From Moanibacter sp964542645 (GTDB taxonomy: Bacteria; Verrucomicrobiota; Verrucomicrobiia; Opitutales; UBA2987): a DNA stretch of 64,000 bases. Position numbers and translations under genes: made by a program. The stretch covers positions 248,001 through 312,000 of the forward strand of contig CAZIUG010000008.1 in NCBI GenBank assembly GCA_964542645.1, given 5' to 3'. Of the stretch, positions 8,859 through 17,783 are shown piece by piece. Each line of letters begins with the position of its first letter. The first letter of the stretch is position 1. Below the pieces are notes generated by a model, which saw nothing but the letters and a program-made list of their open reading frames with translations, did no database searches and was not told where the DNA came from.

Positions 8859-9320
8859 CTTACTGCGCCTTATAACTAGGAAGTCCTATTATACGGCAAG
8901 AAATTCAGCGTCAATGCCATTTAACCTCCAAACATTCAAGAGCTACGCTTAACCCTTCCAAAGGTGCTTTTAAGCCCTCAAATCCAAAGAAGCTGCAAAT
9001 TAGAGGCTCTTTTTTGAAGCTAGAATCCACACTTGAAAAGTCGACAATACATAATTCCCTCTGCTCGCCCATTAAACAATAACAACGAAAAATTCACATC
9101 CCACCCACCAAATACAAGACACCCGCAACAAATATATTGAACATCAGGAACTTTCTACCCAACTCTATATTCTAAATTCCAAGTCTTGTACACAATCAAC
9201 TCAAGATTTTGATCCCTAAGAGAAAAATCTGCAGTCATTAGTTAAATATCCAACTGGAAAACAAGCACCCCAAAGATGTAATTCTCACGACCATCCGAGG
9301 ATCTTAATCGAGGAATCAAA
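8859..9320. other. Divergent intergenic region between the ThuA and GH32 genes
   Basis: About 460 nt, A/T-rich. It should contain back-to-back promoters for the ThuA operon (minus) and the GH32 gene (plus). No operator palindrome stands out. A GAGG ribosome-binding element lies near 9310, about 7 nt before the GH32 ATG. Confidence 0.45.
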
Positions 9321-10865
9321 ATGACATACAAATCGAAAGTACCATTCTACACGTTCCCTACAACACTTGAAGAGCAGGAAGCGGCACTAACAACCAACCC
9401 GCTGATGAAACGCCTTATCGAATCACGAAAATCTTACGCCGATGACGTCCTCCGTCCCATCTATCACTACGTCAATCCAGAGGCCATGCTTAATGACCCT
9501 AACGGGCTTTGCTACTGGCAAAACCGTTGGCATCTTTTCTACCAAGCCTATCCTCCAGAAGATACCCGCCAACATTGGGGTCACGCCGTCAGCAACGACT
9601 TAATTCACTGGAGAGACTTACCGTATTGTATTTATCCTGATCCTGAAGACAAATGTTTTTCCGGTGCCACCCTCGTTGAAGACCAACGCGTCATCGCCCA
9701 TTATCACGGAGTTGCTGCCGGGAACATGGTAGCAGTTTCAAGCGATCCACTCCTCCTTAATTGGGAGAAGATCGGAAACAAAGCTGTCATCCCTCTTGAA
9801 ATGCCTGAAGGGGTTAATTGGCCTCCCCGTATCTTCGACCCATGTATCTGGAAAAAGGACGAGTCCTATTTTTCCCTATCAGCTGGAACTAAACCAGAAG
9901 GCCCAGCCGGCAAACCGATTAGGGCAAATTTTCTTCTAAAGTCCAATGATCTAGAACATTGGGAATACCTTCACCCTTTCGTTGAAAATGATCAATATTC
10001 TCTCATCGGTGATGATGGCGCCTGTCCCTATTTCTGGCCTATTGGAAACAAACATATGCTCTTGTTTTTCAGTCATATGAGCGGAGGGCAATATCTTCTC
10101 GGTGACTATGACAAGAAAAGAGATAAATTTGTGGTTACCCACGGTGCAAAATTCAACTTTGGCCCTTATGGACCAAGTGGCGTACACGCCCCTTCTGCAA
10201 CTCCAGACGGAGAGGATATAATCGTCATCTTCAACATGAATCCAGGAAAGCCTACCTTGGGTTGGAACCAAATCATGACTCTACCCCGTCGGCTAAGGCT
10301 TACAGGTAAAGACCAAATCTCGATTGAACCGGCTGGCGACATAGAGTCACTCCGCAAAGACCATTTCCATATCGATTCGATGATAATTCCTGCTAATCAA
10401 GAAACACTTCTTGAAGGCGTCAGCGGAAACACCCTCGAACTAATTGCCGAGATCGACCCAATGCAGGCACCCATGGTCGAACTTAACGTCCTACGCTCCC
10501 CAGATCGTGAAGAGTATACACGAATTTCTTTCTTTAAAAATCGAGGGTACCGCGATCAGGTTCAGAAAACTGGCACAGTTGCTAGCGTCGTTTCTCTCGA
10601 TACATCCTATTCTTCGACTGCCCCCGACGTAAACTCCCGGACCCCCGAAACAGCACAACTACGATTTGGGGATGACGAGATTCTGCAGCTTCGCGTCTTC
10701 GTCGATCGAAGCGTCGTCGAAGTATTCATCAACAACAAACAGTGCATTTCAGCCCGCGTCTACCCGGAACGAGAGGACAGTCTGGGCGTATCCATACATT
10801 CTCGAGGCCAGGACTGCAAACTGAGGTCTCTAGACGTCTGGCAGATGGAGAATATCTACGAATAG
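9321..10865 (+). CDS. Glycoside hydrolase family 32-like protein (beta-fructosidase fold)
   Basis: A 514-residue protein with an N-terminal five-bladed propeller and a C-terminal beta-sandwich (from about residue 370). The nucleophile motif is clear (MLNDPNG, D59), FSGATLV is the usual FSGS block, and FDP (D173) stands for the RDP motif. The acid/base block, normally W-E-C-P, reads G-A-C-P (A234), so the catalytic glutamate is absent; nearby D231/D232 could substitute. The end of the protein (FVDRSVVEVFIN) is the typical GH32 sandwich signature. There is no signal peptide, so it should act in the cytoplasm on imported fructosides or a related glycan. It is divergent from the ThuA/zinc dehydrogenase pair. 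Confidence 0.85.
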   Translation: MTYKSKVPFYTFPTTLEEQEAALTTNPLMKRLIESRKSYADDVLRPIYHYVNPEAMLNDPNGLCYWQNRWHLFYQAYPPEDTRQHWGHAVSNDLIHWRDLPYCIYPDPEDKCFSGATLVEDQRVIAHYHGVAAGNMVAVSSDPLLLNWEKIGNKAVIPLEMPEGVNWPPRIFDPCIWKKDESYFSLSAGTKPEGPAGKPIRANFLLKSNDLEHWEYLHPFVENDQYSLIGDDGACPYFWPIGNKHMLLFFSHMSGGQYLLGDYDKKRDKFVVTHGAKFNFGPYGPSGVHAPSATPDGEDIIVIFNMNPGKPTLGWNQIMTLPRRLRLTGKDQISIEPAGDIESLRKDHFHIDSMIIPANQETLLEGVSGNTLELIAEIDPMQAPMVELNVLRSPDREEYTRISFFKNRGYRDQVQKTGTVASVVSLDTSYSSTAPDVNSRTPETAQLRFGDDEILQLRVFVDRSVVEVFINNKQCISARVYPEREDSLGVSIHSRGQDCKLRSLDVWQMENIYE

Positions 10866-10901
10866 AATTTCCGCATGCGCCGGGAGTTTATGTTGATGCT
10901 C

Positions 10902-12038
10902 TCAAAAATCAGAGAACGTTCCGTCCTCAGGATGCCGACGCATTACTCGCTGGCTCCAATCACCTAGGAATGTGTTCTCTTTTAGTCCCTCTTCATCGAT
11001 CTCGATTCCCAACCCAGGCCCATCCGGTAGATCCACAAACCCATCTTCAAAGCCAAGAGGTTCCTTGAGAAATCCTTCGCCCGTCCCACCTCCAAATTCA
11101 TGAATAAGGAAATTAGGCGTCCCCGCCATGGCGTGAATAGACGCAATAATCCCAACTGGATCTGCCGCTGAATGAGGAGCTATCAGTATCTCATGGATCT
11201 CCGCTAAGTTAGCAATTTTCTTCATTTCAAGGATACCTCCACAAGCACGTATATCGGGTTGCAAGATAGCTGCCGCTCGCTTATGACAAATCTCGTAGAA
11301 ACCCCATCTGGATGTGCTACGTTCGCCAGTCGCAATTGGAATATGAGTAGAGAGTGCCACCTCCTTGAGCGCATCGACACAGCCAGGTATCATCTTGGTG
11401 GGCTCCTCGATAAATAAAGGCCTTAAGGGCTCTAATTCCTTGATCAAGATTTTCGCCATTGCCGGAGTCGCACCTCGGTGAAAGTCGAGACCAATATCCA
11501 CTTCGGGTCCAACCGCCTCTCTGAGGGCGGAGACAAATGCCACAATAATGTCAATTCCAGCTGGGTTTTCAATCAGGCGGACTGCCTTCCGAAAAGGGGT
11601 CGCTTTGATCGCCGTAAACCCCTTCTCTACAGCCTTACGCGCGCTTGCAGCCGCACTCTCAGGAGTCCTACTATCTCCTAATCCACTATACACTCGTATT
11701 CTGTCTCGACAAGATCCCCCCAACAGCCTCCAAATCGGCGTATCTAGAGATTTTCCGAGGATATCCAAACAAGCCATTTCGATGCCGCTCAGGGCCCCGA
11801 GCAGAATCGGCATCTGTCGACTATAGCTCGAGCGAAACAGAGTTTGCCAATGGTCCTCAATCTGCCGAGGGTCCCGGCCAATCAGATATTCTGACATATC
11901 AAGTATTGCCCGTTCTACGGTCCGTCCATGTTCATAGTTCATAGGGGATCCATAACCAATAAACCCTTTGTCCGTATGAACAGCCAGAAGAAGGCCGCGT
12001 TGGATAAGCGGTGTGACCTCGAATTTAGTGATTTTCAT
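10902..12038 (-). CDS. Mandelate racemase/enolase superfamily dehydratase, galactonate-dehydratase-like
   Basis: A 378-residue enolase-superfamily enzyme with the capping domain at residues 1-115 followed by the barrel. Metal ligands are D185 (in LDFHRG), E211 (EEP) and E239 (GER), with H187 two residues after the first ligand and H289 in APHS. This His-x-His pattern is that of D-galactonate dehydratase rather than mandelate racemase, so the likely reaction is aldonate to 2-keto-3-deoxyaldonate. The 2-keto-3-deoxy product fits the KDG kinase at 35-36 kb. It converges with the GH32 gene across a 36 nt gap. The exact sugar acid cannot be told. Confidence 0.85.
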   Translation of the reverse strand: MKITKFEVTPLIQRGLLLAVHTDKGFIGYGSPMNYEHGRTVERAILDMSEYLIGRDPRQIEDHWQTLFRSSYSRQMPILLGALSGIEMACLDILGKSLDTPIWRLLGGSCRDRIRVYSGLGDSRTPESAAASARKAVEKGFTAIKATPFRKAVRLIENPAGIDIIVAFVSALREAVGPEVDIGLDFHRGATPAMAKILIKELEPLRPLFIEEPTKMIPGCVDALKEVALSTHIPIATGERSTSRWGFYEICHKRAAAILQPDIRACGGILEMKKIANLAEIHEILIAPHSAADPVGIIASIHAMAGTPNFLIHEFGGGTGEGFLKEPLGFEDGFVDLPDGPGLGIEIDEEGLKENTFLGDWSQRVMRRHPEDGTFSDF

Positions 12039-12512
12039 CTTCTTTTATCCTTTTCACCATTACCTTCGAATCAATCAGGTTAAACCAAAAACTTCTAGGA
12101 TTTCAACTAACCTAAACCCGATCATAATTAAGCATCATCACGCAAAAACCCTACTTAAGACCAAAGATGCTAAATCCATCTCCCCAATAGACACAAATAA
12201 TCCAGTCCGTGATTAAAAGGTATACAGCCGCTGGAAGAGTCCCTTAGGGTCCGGAAGCGAAGAAAAACTCAGAATAGCCGGAACACAAACCCAATCTCTA
12301 ATCCAAGCGAACTTTCATTTCCTCTTAAGTCTGCCAAAACAAACGCCGGTTGACTTCTGCCAATAGAAAGCTCCACCCCAAAGCTCTTTCATACCTCAAA
12401 TCAATTTTGATCATGACAATTGGGAAGTACAAAATAAGCATTTGAATGACTCAAGCTCTTCACTAGCTTGCTCCCTTTCACCATTCAATTGATACCTTTT
12501 AAAACAGCCATT
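12039..12512. other. Intergenic region upstream of crcB
   Basis: About 475 nt between divergent genes. It was inspected specifically for a fluoride riboswitch ahead of the fluoride channel gene, and the conserved riboswitch core was not found. No gene or terminator is recognised. Confidence 0.4.
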
Positions 12513-12902
12513 ATGACCTTAGTTACTAACCTAGCCACAATCGCCCTTGGAGCTTCGATTGGGGCAACCCTCCGATGGTCTCTAGCGGTATCCCTTAATC
12601 ACGTTTGGGCAAGAATTCCAGTTGGAACTCTGTTGGCAAACCTCGTTGGTGGCCTTCTAATTGGGATGGCCTACTCCTACTTGGACCAGTACCCGAACGT
12701 CCCGCAAGAGTACAAGATCTTTTTTCTTACGGGGTTCCTCGGTTCCCTCACAACGTTTTCTGCCTTTTCCGTTGAAATGCATCAAATATTCTCATCTGGC
12801 AGATACCTATGGATGGGGGTGGGTATATTTATTCACGTTGTGGGCTCGATTACCCTCACCGGAATTGGGTATCTGATTATTCGCTTGGCAATTGTAAGAT
12901 AA
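12513..12902 (+). CDS. crcB: Fluoride ion channel CrcB (Fluc)
   Basis: A small integral membrane protein with four transmembrane helices that works as a dual-topology dimer exporting fluoride. Family motifs are GASIGATLRW at the start, PVGTLLANLVGG in helix 2 and GFLGSLTTFSAFSVE in helix 3. The ATG at 12513 gives 129 residues, the normal length, and starts just before helix 1; an upstream TTG at 12468 would add 15 residues with no conserved match. It stands alone. Confidence 0.93.
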   Translation: MTLVTNLATIALGASIGATLRWSLAVSLNHVWARIPVGTLLANLVGGLLIGMAYSYLDQYPNVPQEYKIFFLTGFLGSLTTFSAFSVEMHQIFSSGRYLWMGVGIFIHVVGSITLTGIGYLIIRLAIVR

Positions 12903-13028
12903 GCCGCTCCAGACTGATCCGCCCCTGGGAAAGCACACCAAGAACAGTTCCATTGGCTTGGAGCCCCTTTGATATTGTACTGAATAATGGAAACTGACAT
13001 CGCTCCTGACCTGAATAACACTCGGAGC

Positions 13029-13703
13029 TTATTTTACAGATTGGAAAACCTCCACTAGCATTTCTATAAATTGGGGATCAGTAACAGCCCCCATTATTCC
13101 ATTCACGATAAATTGGATACCAACACACAAAAGCAAAAACCCCATGATCCGACAGAGCGCATTCATCCCAGTGACACCGAGAAAACCAACCACTCTAGTC
13201 GAAGCACGAAGCACAAGCCAACAAACAACGGTCACGATAAATATGCCCATGACGATAGCAACGAAGTCCAAAAGATATTTTGTTTGAGTGGTCAGCCCGA
13301 TCGTCACAGCAATGGCACCCGGCCCACTCATACTCGGCATTGCAAGTGGCGTAAATGATATGTCATCCTTTTCAAGCGCCTCAGATTCGACTTCTTCGGT
13401 CTTAAATTCGTCCTCCTTAGGTTTTAGCATAACGAGACCTATACGAGCCACCATCAGCCCACCTGCTATGCGTAACCCGGAAATCGAGATGCCAAAAAAC
13501 TCCATGATTAGTCGACCGGCCAATAGAAACGACACCAAAATGAAAAACATGTATACACATCCCTTAAATGCTTGGCGTCTCCTCTTTTCTCTAGAATCGC
13601 CCTCAGTAATACTGAGGAATAAAGCCGCTGTACTAAAGGGATTTGCTATTGGGAGAAGGGCGACAATTGTTCCCAAAGTTAGATTTATCAAGTGTACAAC
13701 CAT
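13029..13703 (-). CDS. MarC family (UPF0056) inner membrane protein
   Basis: A 224-residue polytopic membrane protein with six predicted hydrophobic segments in two groups of three. A charged hydrophilic linker (about residues 95-115, KPKEDEF...EALEKDD) separates the halves. The PIANPFSTAALFLSIT start and the PLAMPSMSGPGAIAV motif at the beginning of the second half are typical of MarC. Biochemical function is not established for the family. It is convergent with crcB. Confidence 0.9.
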   Translation of the reverse strand: MVVHLINLTLGTIVALLPIANPFSTAALFLSITEGDSREKRRRQAFKGCVYMFFILVSFLLAGRLIMEFFGISISGLRIAGGLMVARIGLVMLKPKEDEFKTEEVESEALEKDDISFTPLAMPSMSGPGAIAVTIGLTTQTKYLLDFVAIVMGIFIVTVVCWLVLRASTRVVGFLGVTGMNALCRIMGFLLLCVGIQFIVNGIMGAVTDPQFIEMLVEVFQSVK

Positions 13704-13912
13704 GATTTCAAAGGAAGACTAGAGCCAGCAGGCCGCTGTTAGTACCTGGAAACCTTCGATACCCAAATTACGCTCTCGAAACAGCAATTCTAGAAAGACA
13801 ACTTTCATAACACAATTAGTCCAACGAATTCATCTTGACTGCAAGGAAGTCATCTTCACTTTGGGCGGAAAGCTACGGTAAGAAAGATAGAGGAAATGGA
13901 ACTAGGACATCA

Positions 13913-14866
13913 ATGAAAAACCTTCGTGCTGCTGTGATAGGATGCGGGGCTCGTGGCCAGGGGCATATAAGAGCTTTGAAATCTTTCGAAGATGTCGACA
14001 TTGTGGCAATATGTGATCCGGTTGACCAGGCCCGGGAAGTGACGTGTCGAAACCACAAGATTGAAAAAGGATACGCCGCCGTCGAAGATTTACTTTCCAA
14101 GGAAGAACTCGATGCGATCGTAGTTGCTACCCCTCCCCACCTAAATGCTTCAGTTGCAAAGCTCTGCCTCGAGGAGGGCATCGATACCCTCCTCGAAAAA
14201 CCACCTGGACTGAGTGTTCCTGAATGTGTTGAACTCAGAGATATCAGCGTCCGCACAGGAGCTAAAGGAATGGTAGGGTGGAATCGTAGATTTAACCCAC
14301 TCATTGTGGAGGCAAAGGCGCTGATAGCCGAAAGAGGTCCAGTTACGCAATTAGTAGGAGAGTTTCACAAAAGCATTCATCGAATCTTGGATTCTGAGGT
14401 CTTCGGCGAAGAGTTGATGGATAACCTTCTATTGGAAACTCCCATCCATTCCATCGACACGATGACCTTCCTGGCGCAATCAAAAGTAGCGGAAGTGCAC
14501 AGTTTTGTTCGAAGGGCTAATTCAATCTACAAAGACGTACATGCGGCACTTGTGGTCTTCGAAAATGACTGCGTAGCATCTATCATTGCCAACTATACCA
14601 CCGATGCACGGCTCGAACGTTATGAATTACACGGATGTGGAATATCCGCCTATCTCGAGGGCGTTAGACAAGGCGTTGTTTATTGCGACGGAACCCAAAA
14701 AGAGCTCGATGGATCGAACCATCATAAAAGCACCGATGATCAAGATAGATTCTTTCTTGACTGCGTCAAATCTGGCCGACCAATTGGATATCCGGCTGCA
14801 AACCTCGATGCGGCAGTAGAGAGTATGGGTCTATGTGCAAAAATTCTTGATGGTCTGCGTGAGTGA
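13913..14866 (+). CDS. Gfo/Idh/MocA family oxidoreductase
   Basis: A 317-residue NAD(P)-dependent sugar oxidoreductase. The Rossmann motif is VIGCGARGQGH; the EKPPGLS segment (EKP motif, catalytic lysine) follows at about residue 95. The ATG at 13913 is chosen because it begins just before the Rossmann strand and has AGGA 7 nt upstream; an in-frame TTG at 13835 would add 26 unmatched residues. The C-terminal sheet domain is complete. It is followed after 4 nt by a second Gfo/Idh/MocA gene, so the pair is an operon and may oxidise and re-reduce one sugar. Confidence 0.88.
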   Translation: MKNLRAAVIGCGARGQGHIRALKSFEDVDIVAICDPVDQAREVTCRNHKIEKGYAAVEDLLSKEELDAIVVATPPHLNASVAKLCLEEGIDTLLEKPPGLSVPECVELRDISVRTGAKGMVGWNRRFNPLIVEAKALIAERGPVTQLVGEFHKSIHRILDSEVFGEELMDNLLLETPIHSIDTMTFLAQSKVAEVHSFVRRANSIYKDVHAALVVFENDCVASIIANYTTDARLERYELHGCGISAYLEGVRQGVVYCDGTQKELDGSNHHKSTDDQDRFFLDCVKSGRPIGYPAANLDAAVESMGLCAKILDGLRE

Positions 14867-14870
14867 TAAA

Positions 14871-15845
14871 ATGATACGTATTGCTCAGATTGGAACAAAG
14901 CACGCCCATGCCAGGGGAAAGTACCATACATTGTTGAAATTCCCCGATCTTTTTGAAGTTGTAGGTGTTGTTGAGTCGGATGAAAAACAGCGAACCGAAA
15001 TGGAATCAAATGGTTACGAAGGGGCAACCTGGCTGACCGAAACCCAGCTCTTCAGTACCGAAGGACTTAAAGCCGTTGTCGTGGAGACTGAAGTGTCTGA
15101 ACTCGTCCCAACCGCTCAACGATGTATCGAGTCCGGATTCCATGTCCATCTCGACAAACCAGCCGGCGCATCCATGAGCGCTTTTCAGCAATTACACGAA
15201 ACCGCTGACCAGGCTGGCCTAACCATCCAAATGGGTTATATGTTTCGTTACAATCCGGGCTTTGAATTTTTATTTGATACAATTACAAATGGATGGCTGG
15301 GAGCCATCACAGAGGTAAATGGCATGATTGGGAAATCTGCCGAAGATTTGCTGCGCCTCACAATCGCACGCTTCTCTGGAGGTGGCATGTTTGAACTCGG
15401 TTGCCACATAATTGATCCATTGGTCACAATTCTTGGTCCACCAGAGGGCGTGGAAACTTTTACCTTTCGCTCTCATCCTGAGAAAGACAACCTAGCGGAC
15501 AATCAACTTGCTGTGTTCCGTTATCCAACAGCTGTAGCGACGATTCGAAGTAACCATATTGATCCGCAGAAACGGAGGAAATTTGAGGTTATCGGTGAGA
15601 AAGGAGCAGTGATTATAGATCCCCTGGAACCGCCGATTATGAAGTTATCTCTCAATGAGAAGATCGGCAGATTCAGCGAAGGATACCAAAGCGTTGATCT
15701 CACTTTTCAGGACGGCCGCTTTGATGGAGAATTTATCGATTTTGCAAAAGTCATCCGAAACGAAAAAAAGCTCCGTTGGGATTCCAGCCATGATCTCGCT
15801 GTTCATAAAGCGATCCTTCAAGCAAGCGAGATGGAAGTTGATTGA
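14871..15845 (+). CDS. Gfo/Idh/MocA family oxidoreductase with atypical glycine motif
   Basis: A 325-residue protein starting at ATG 14871, four nt after the preceding stop. The dinucleotide loop reads QIGTKHAHARGKYH rather than the usual GxGxxG, but the DKPAGAS block (EKP equivalent) and the downstream GGMFELGCHIIDP segment confirm the family. Such divergent members are often annotated simply as oxidoreductases acting on sugars. It probably works with its operon partner on the same substrate. Cofactor binding may differ from the canonical family. Confidence 0.85.
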   Translation: MIRIAQIGTKHAHARGKYHTLLKFPDLFEVVGVVESDEKQRTEMESNGYEGATWLTETQLFSTEGLKAVVVETEVSELVPTAQRCIESGFHVHLDKPAGASMSAFQQLHETADQAGLTIQMGYMFRYNPGFEFLFDTITNGWLGAITEVNGMIGKSAEDLLRLTIARFSGGGMFELGCHIIDPLVTILGPPEGVETFTFRSHPEKDNLADNQLAVFRYPTAVATIRSNHIDPQKRRKFEVIGEKGAVIIDPLEPPIMKLSLNEKIGRFSEGYQSVDLTFQDGRFDGEFIDFAKVIRNEKKLRWDSSHDLAVHKAILQASEMEVD

Positions 15846-15923
15846 AGTTATTGTTTTCAATTGTCAGGTGATTACATAGCGAAAAAACGCGAATGGCTCA
15901 GCTATGGATCCATTAACATCAAC

Positions 15924-17495
15924 TTAGTCTGGGAAGTAACCCTCTGGAATAGGAGTATCAGGAGTCAACCTTAGGAGCATATCCGGCCCATTAAGCACTA
16001 CATAGATTGCTCCATCAGGGCCCATTGCCACATCGCGTACGCGCCCTAGGTTTTTAACTATAACTTCCCGGTGCATCACACGATCATTTTCTATAGTAAG
16101 CAACTGGATCTCCTCATACTTCAAGGCCCCCGCAAGTAACTTCCCATTCCACTTTGGGAAAAGATCACCACGATAAAAATTGAGGCCGCAGACTGCAATT
16201 GATGGACTCCAATAAATAACCGGCTGTTCCATTTCAGGTCTGGAGGTATTTTCCGTTATTATTGTACCGTCATAATTTCTCCCATAAGTGATCTCCGGCC
16301 ATCCGTAATTACTGCCCGGGAAAATGACATTCAATTCATCCCCACCTAAGGGGCCGTGTTCAGTATTCCAAACCCTACCTGTTTCCGGATGAACCGCCAG
16401 TCCCTGAGGATTACGATGTCCGTAAGAGTAGATCGAGGGCAGTGCTCCTTTAAGATGAATGAAAGGGTTGTCTAAAGGAATTCCGCCATCTCTTTGAACC
16501 CTGTGAACCTTGCCGTTCGGCCGGTCAAGCTCCTGCGCGTGTTCGGGTTCGCCGCGGTCACCGATAGAAAAATACAGGTGACCTTCTGGACCAAACACAA
16601 TCCGACTTCCATAATGAACCCTTCCAGTAGTGTAACTCTCATGCGGAGCCTCATAGAGAACCTCTTCATCTTTCCAAGCGTTCTGATGTAGTCTACCACG
16701 AACAATTCTTGTCATAGAAAGCGGACTTGTCTGCTCTATTTGTATATCACGCAACTGGTGAGTGTAGGATAAATAAATCCACCCATTTTCAATGTACTCA
16801 GGATCAACCGCAACGTCCATTAAGCCACCCTGACCCCAGTGGAGAACGGAAGGAGTCCCAGTGACAGCATCAGGCAGCAATTTGGCTCCGTGAAAAATCC
16901 TAAGTGTGCCCGGCTTTTCTGTTACGAGAAGTCTTTCAGAATCAATAAAATCCACGCTCCAAGGAATCTCGAGTTCTTCCGTTAGGATTTCGACTTTTAG
17001 TTGGTAATTTTGTGTGTAAAGAACGGGAGGTGGTTGAGGTCTTTCTACCCTAGCCGCTTCCTCTTTTGCTCTTAGAAAATTTACGACTGCTCCGATCTCT
17101 TCTCTCGAGAGGATATTCTCGAAAGGCGGCATTCCTAGATCAGTAATGCCGAATCGGATATTTTGTCGGATGTTCCATGAATTTTTTCCGAACTGCCAAA
17201 TTCCGTCGACGAGACTCTTAGTATATCCTCCTCCTAAATTCACTCCATGGCAGCGCATGCAGTGGGTCTCATAGATCTCTCCTCCGTCATAAAAATTTCC
17301 ATCTGCTGCTATCGAAAGTGGAGGAAGGATTGACGAGGTGCTGAGAAAGCAAATCGCAGCCAGGCTACGGGCAGTAAATCGCAGTTGAAAATGGGGAACC
17401 CACCCGAACTCCGAAACGGAGAATGATGCCGACTCATTTTGAGGCATATTTTTCTCAATTAGAATATTTTGACTGTCATACACATTCTCGGGCAT
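15924..17495 (-). CDS. Secreted PQQ-dependent sugar dehydrogenase with N-terminal cytochrome c domain
   Basis: A 523-residue exported protein. A hydrophobic signal-like segment lies around residues 42-64, ending in SIAAD. A cytochrome c domain follows with heme motif C79-M-R-C82-H83 and likely axial M122 (GMPPF). From about residue 160 comes a soluble-glucose/sorbosone-dehydrogenase beta-propeller (IPWSVDF, GHRNPQGLAVHPETG, EHGPLGGDELN). The enzyme would oxidise an aldose in the periplasm and pass electrons directly to the fused heme. The start may lie at an internal methionine (residue 17), since 41 residues before the signal helix is long. It is flanked by Gfo/Idh genes on both sides. Confidence 0.88.
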   Translation of the reverse strand: MPENVYDSQNILIEKNMPQNESASFSVSEFGWVPHFQLRFTARSLAAICFLSTSSILPPLSIAADGNFYDGGEIYETHCMRCHGVNLGGGYTKSLVDGIWQFGKNSWNIRQNIRFGITDLGMPPFENILSREEIGAVVNFLRAKEEAARVERPQPPPVLYTQNYQLKVEILTEELEIPWSVDFIDSERLLVTEKPGTLRIFHGAKLLPDAVTGTPSVLHWGQGGLMDVAVDPEYIENGWIYLSYTHQLRDIQIEQTSPLSMTRIVRGRLHQNAWKDEEVLYEAPHESYTTGRVHYGSRIVFGPEGHLYFSIGDRGEPEHAQELDRPNGKVHRVQRDGGIPLDNPFIHLKGALPSIYSYGHRNPQGLAVHPETGRVWNTEHGPLGGDELNVIFPGSNYGWPEITYGRNYDGTIITENTSRPEMEQPVIYWSPSIAVCGLNFYRGDLFPKWNGKLLAGALKYEEIQLLTIENDRVMHREVIVKNLGRVRDVAMGPDGAIYVVLNGPDMLLRLTPDTPIPEGYFPD

Positions 17496-17682
17496 CTATT
17501 GGGCATTGTTTTTCAGCTTCACAAAAGCTCTTCAAGGAATGAGGAAAGGACACTTAGTGAGTTCTATTCTAGAAAAATAAGTTAGTTTAAACCATTTAAT
17601 ACTGCAGATCTTGACTATTTACTGCCTCCCGACAAGCAATTCAAGTAGCGGGAACTGAAGAACCAATATTTGTGGCTGTAGA

Positions 17683-17713
17683 AAACCTAATTTCGAATTA
17701 TATTATTAGGTTT
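17683..17713. promoter_or_regulatory. Inverted repeat upstream of a Gfo/Idh gene
   Basis: Nine-base arms AAACCTAAT (17683-17691) and ATTAGGTTT (17705-17713) are perfectly complementary around a 13 nt A/T-rich spacer, about 70 nt before the next ATG. It may be a regulator binding site; no T-tract follows. Confidence 0.35.
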
Positions 17714-17761
17714 AAGGAACCATAAATCGGCGACTCTTCCGGGAAGTGATGGAAAATTGAA

Positions 17762-17778
17762 ATTTACAATGTAAATTC
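17762..17778. promoter_or_regulatory. Palindrome immediately before a Gfo/Idh start codon
   Basis: AATTTAC-AAT-GTAAATT forms a perfect seven-base inverted repeat ending 5 nt before the ATG at 17784. Its position suggests an operator or a feature of translation initiation; there is no purine-rich ribosome-binding site closer than this. Confidence 0.35.
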
Positions 17779-17783
17779 AGGAA

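Noticed and set aside
12039..12512. Possible fluoride riboswitch ahead of crcB.
   Set aside because: The conserved core of the crcB-motif RNA was searched for by eye and not found.
13288..13722. A 144-codon plus-strand frame opposite marC.
   Set aside because: It mirrors the membrane protein coding strand, is Ser/Pro/Arg-rich and unlike any known protein; MarC is clear on the other strand.
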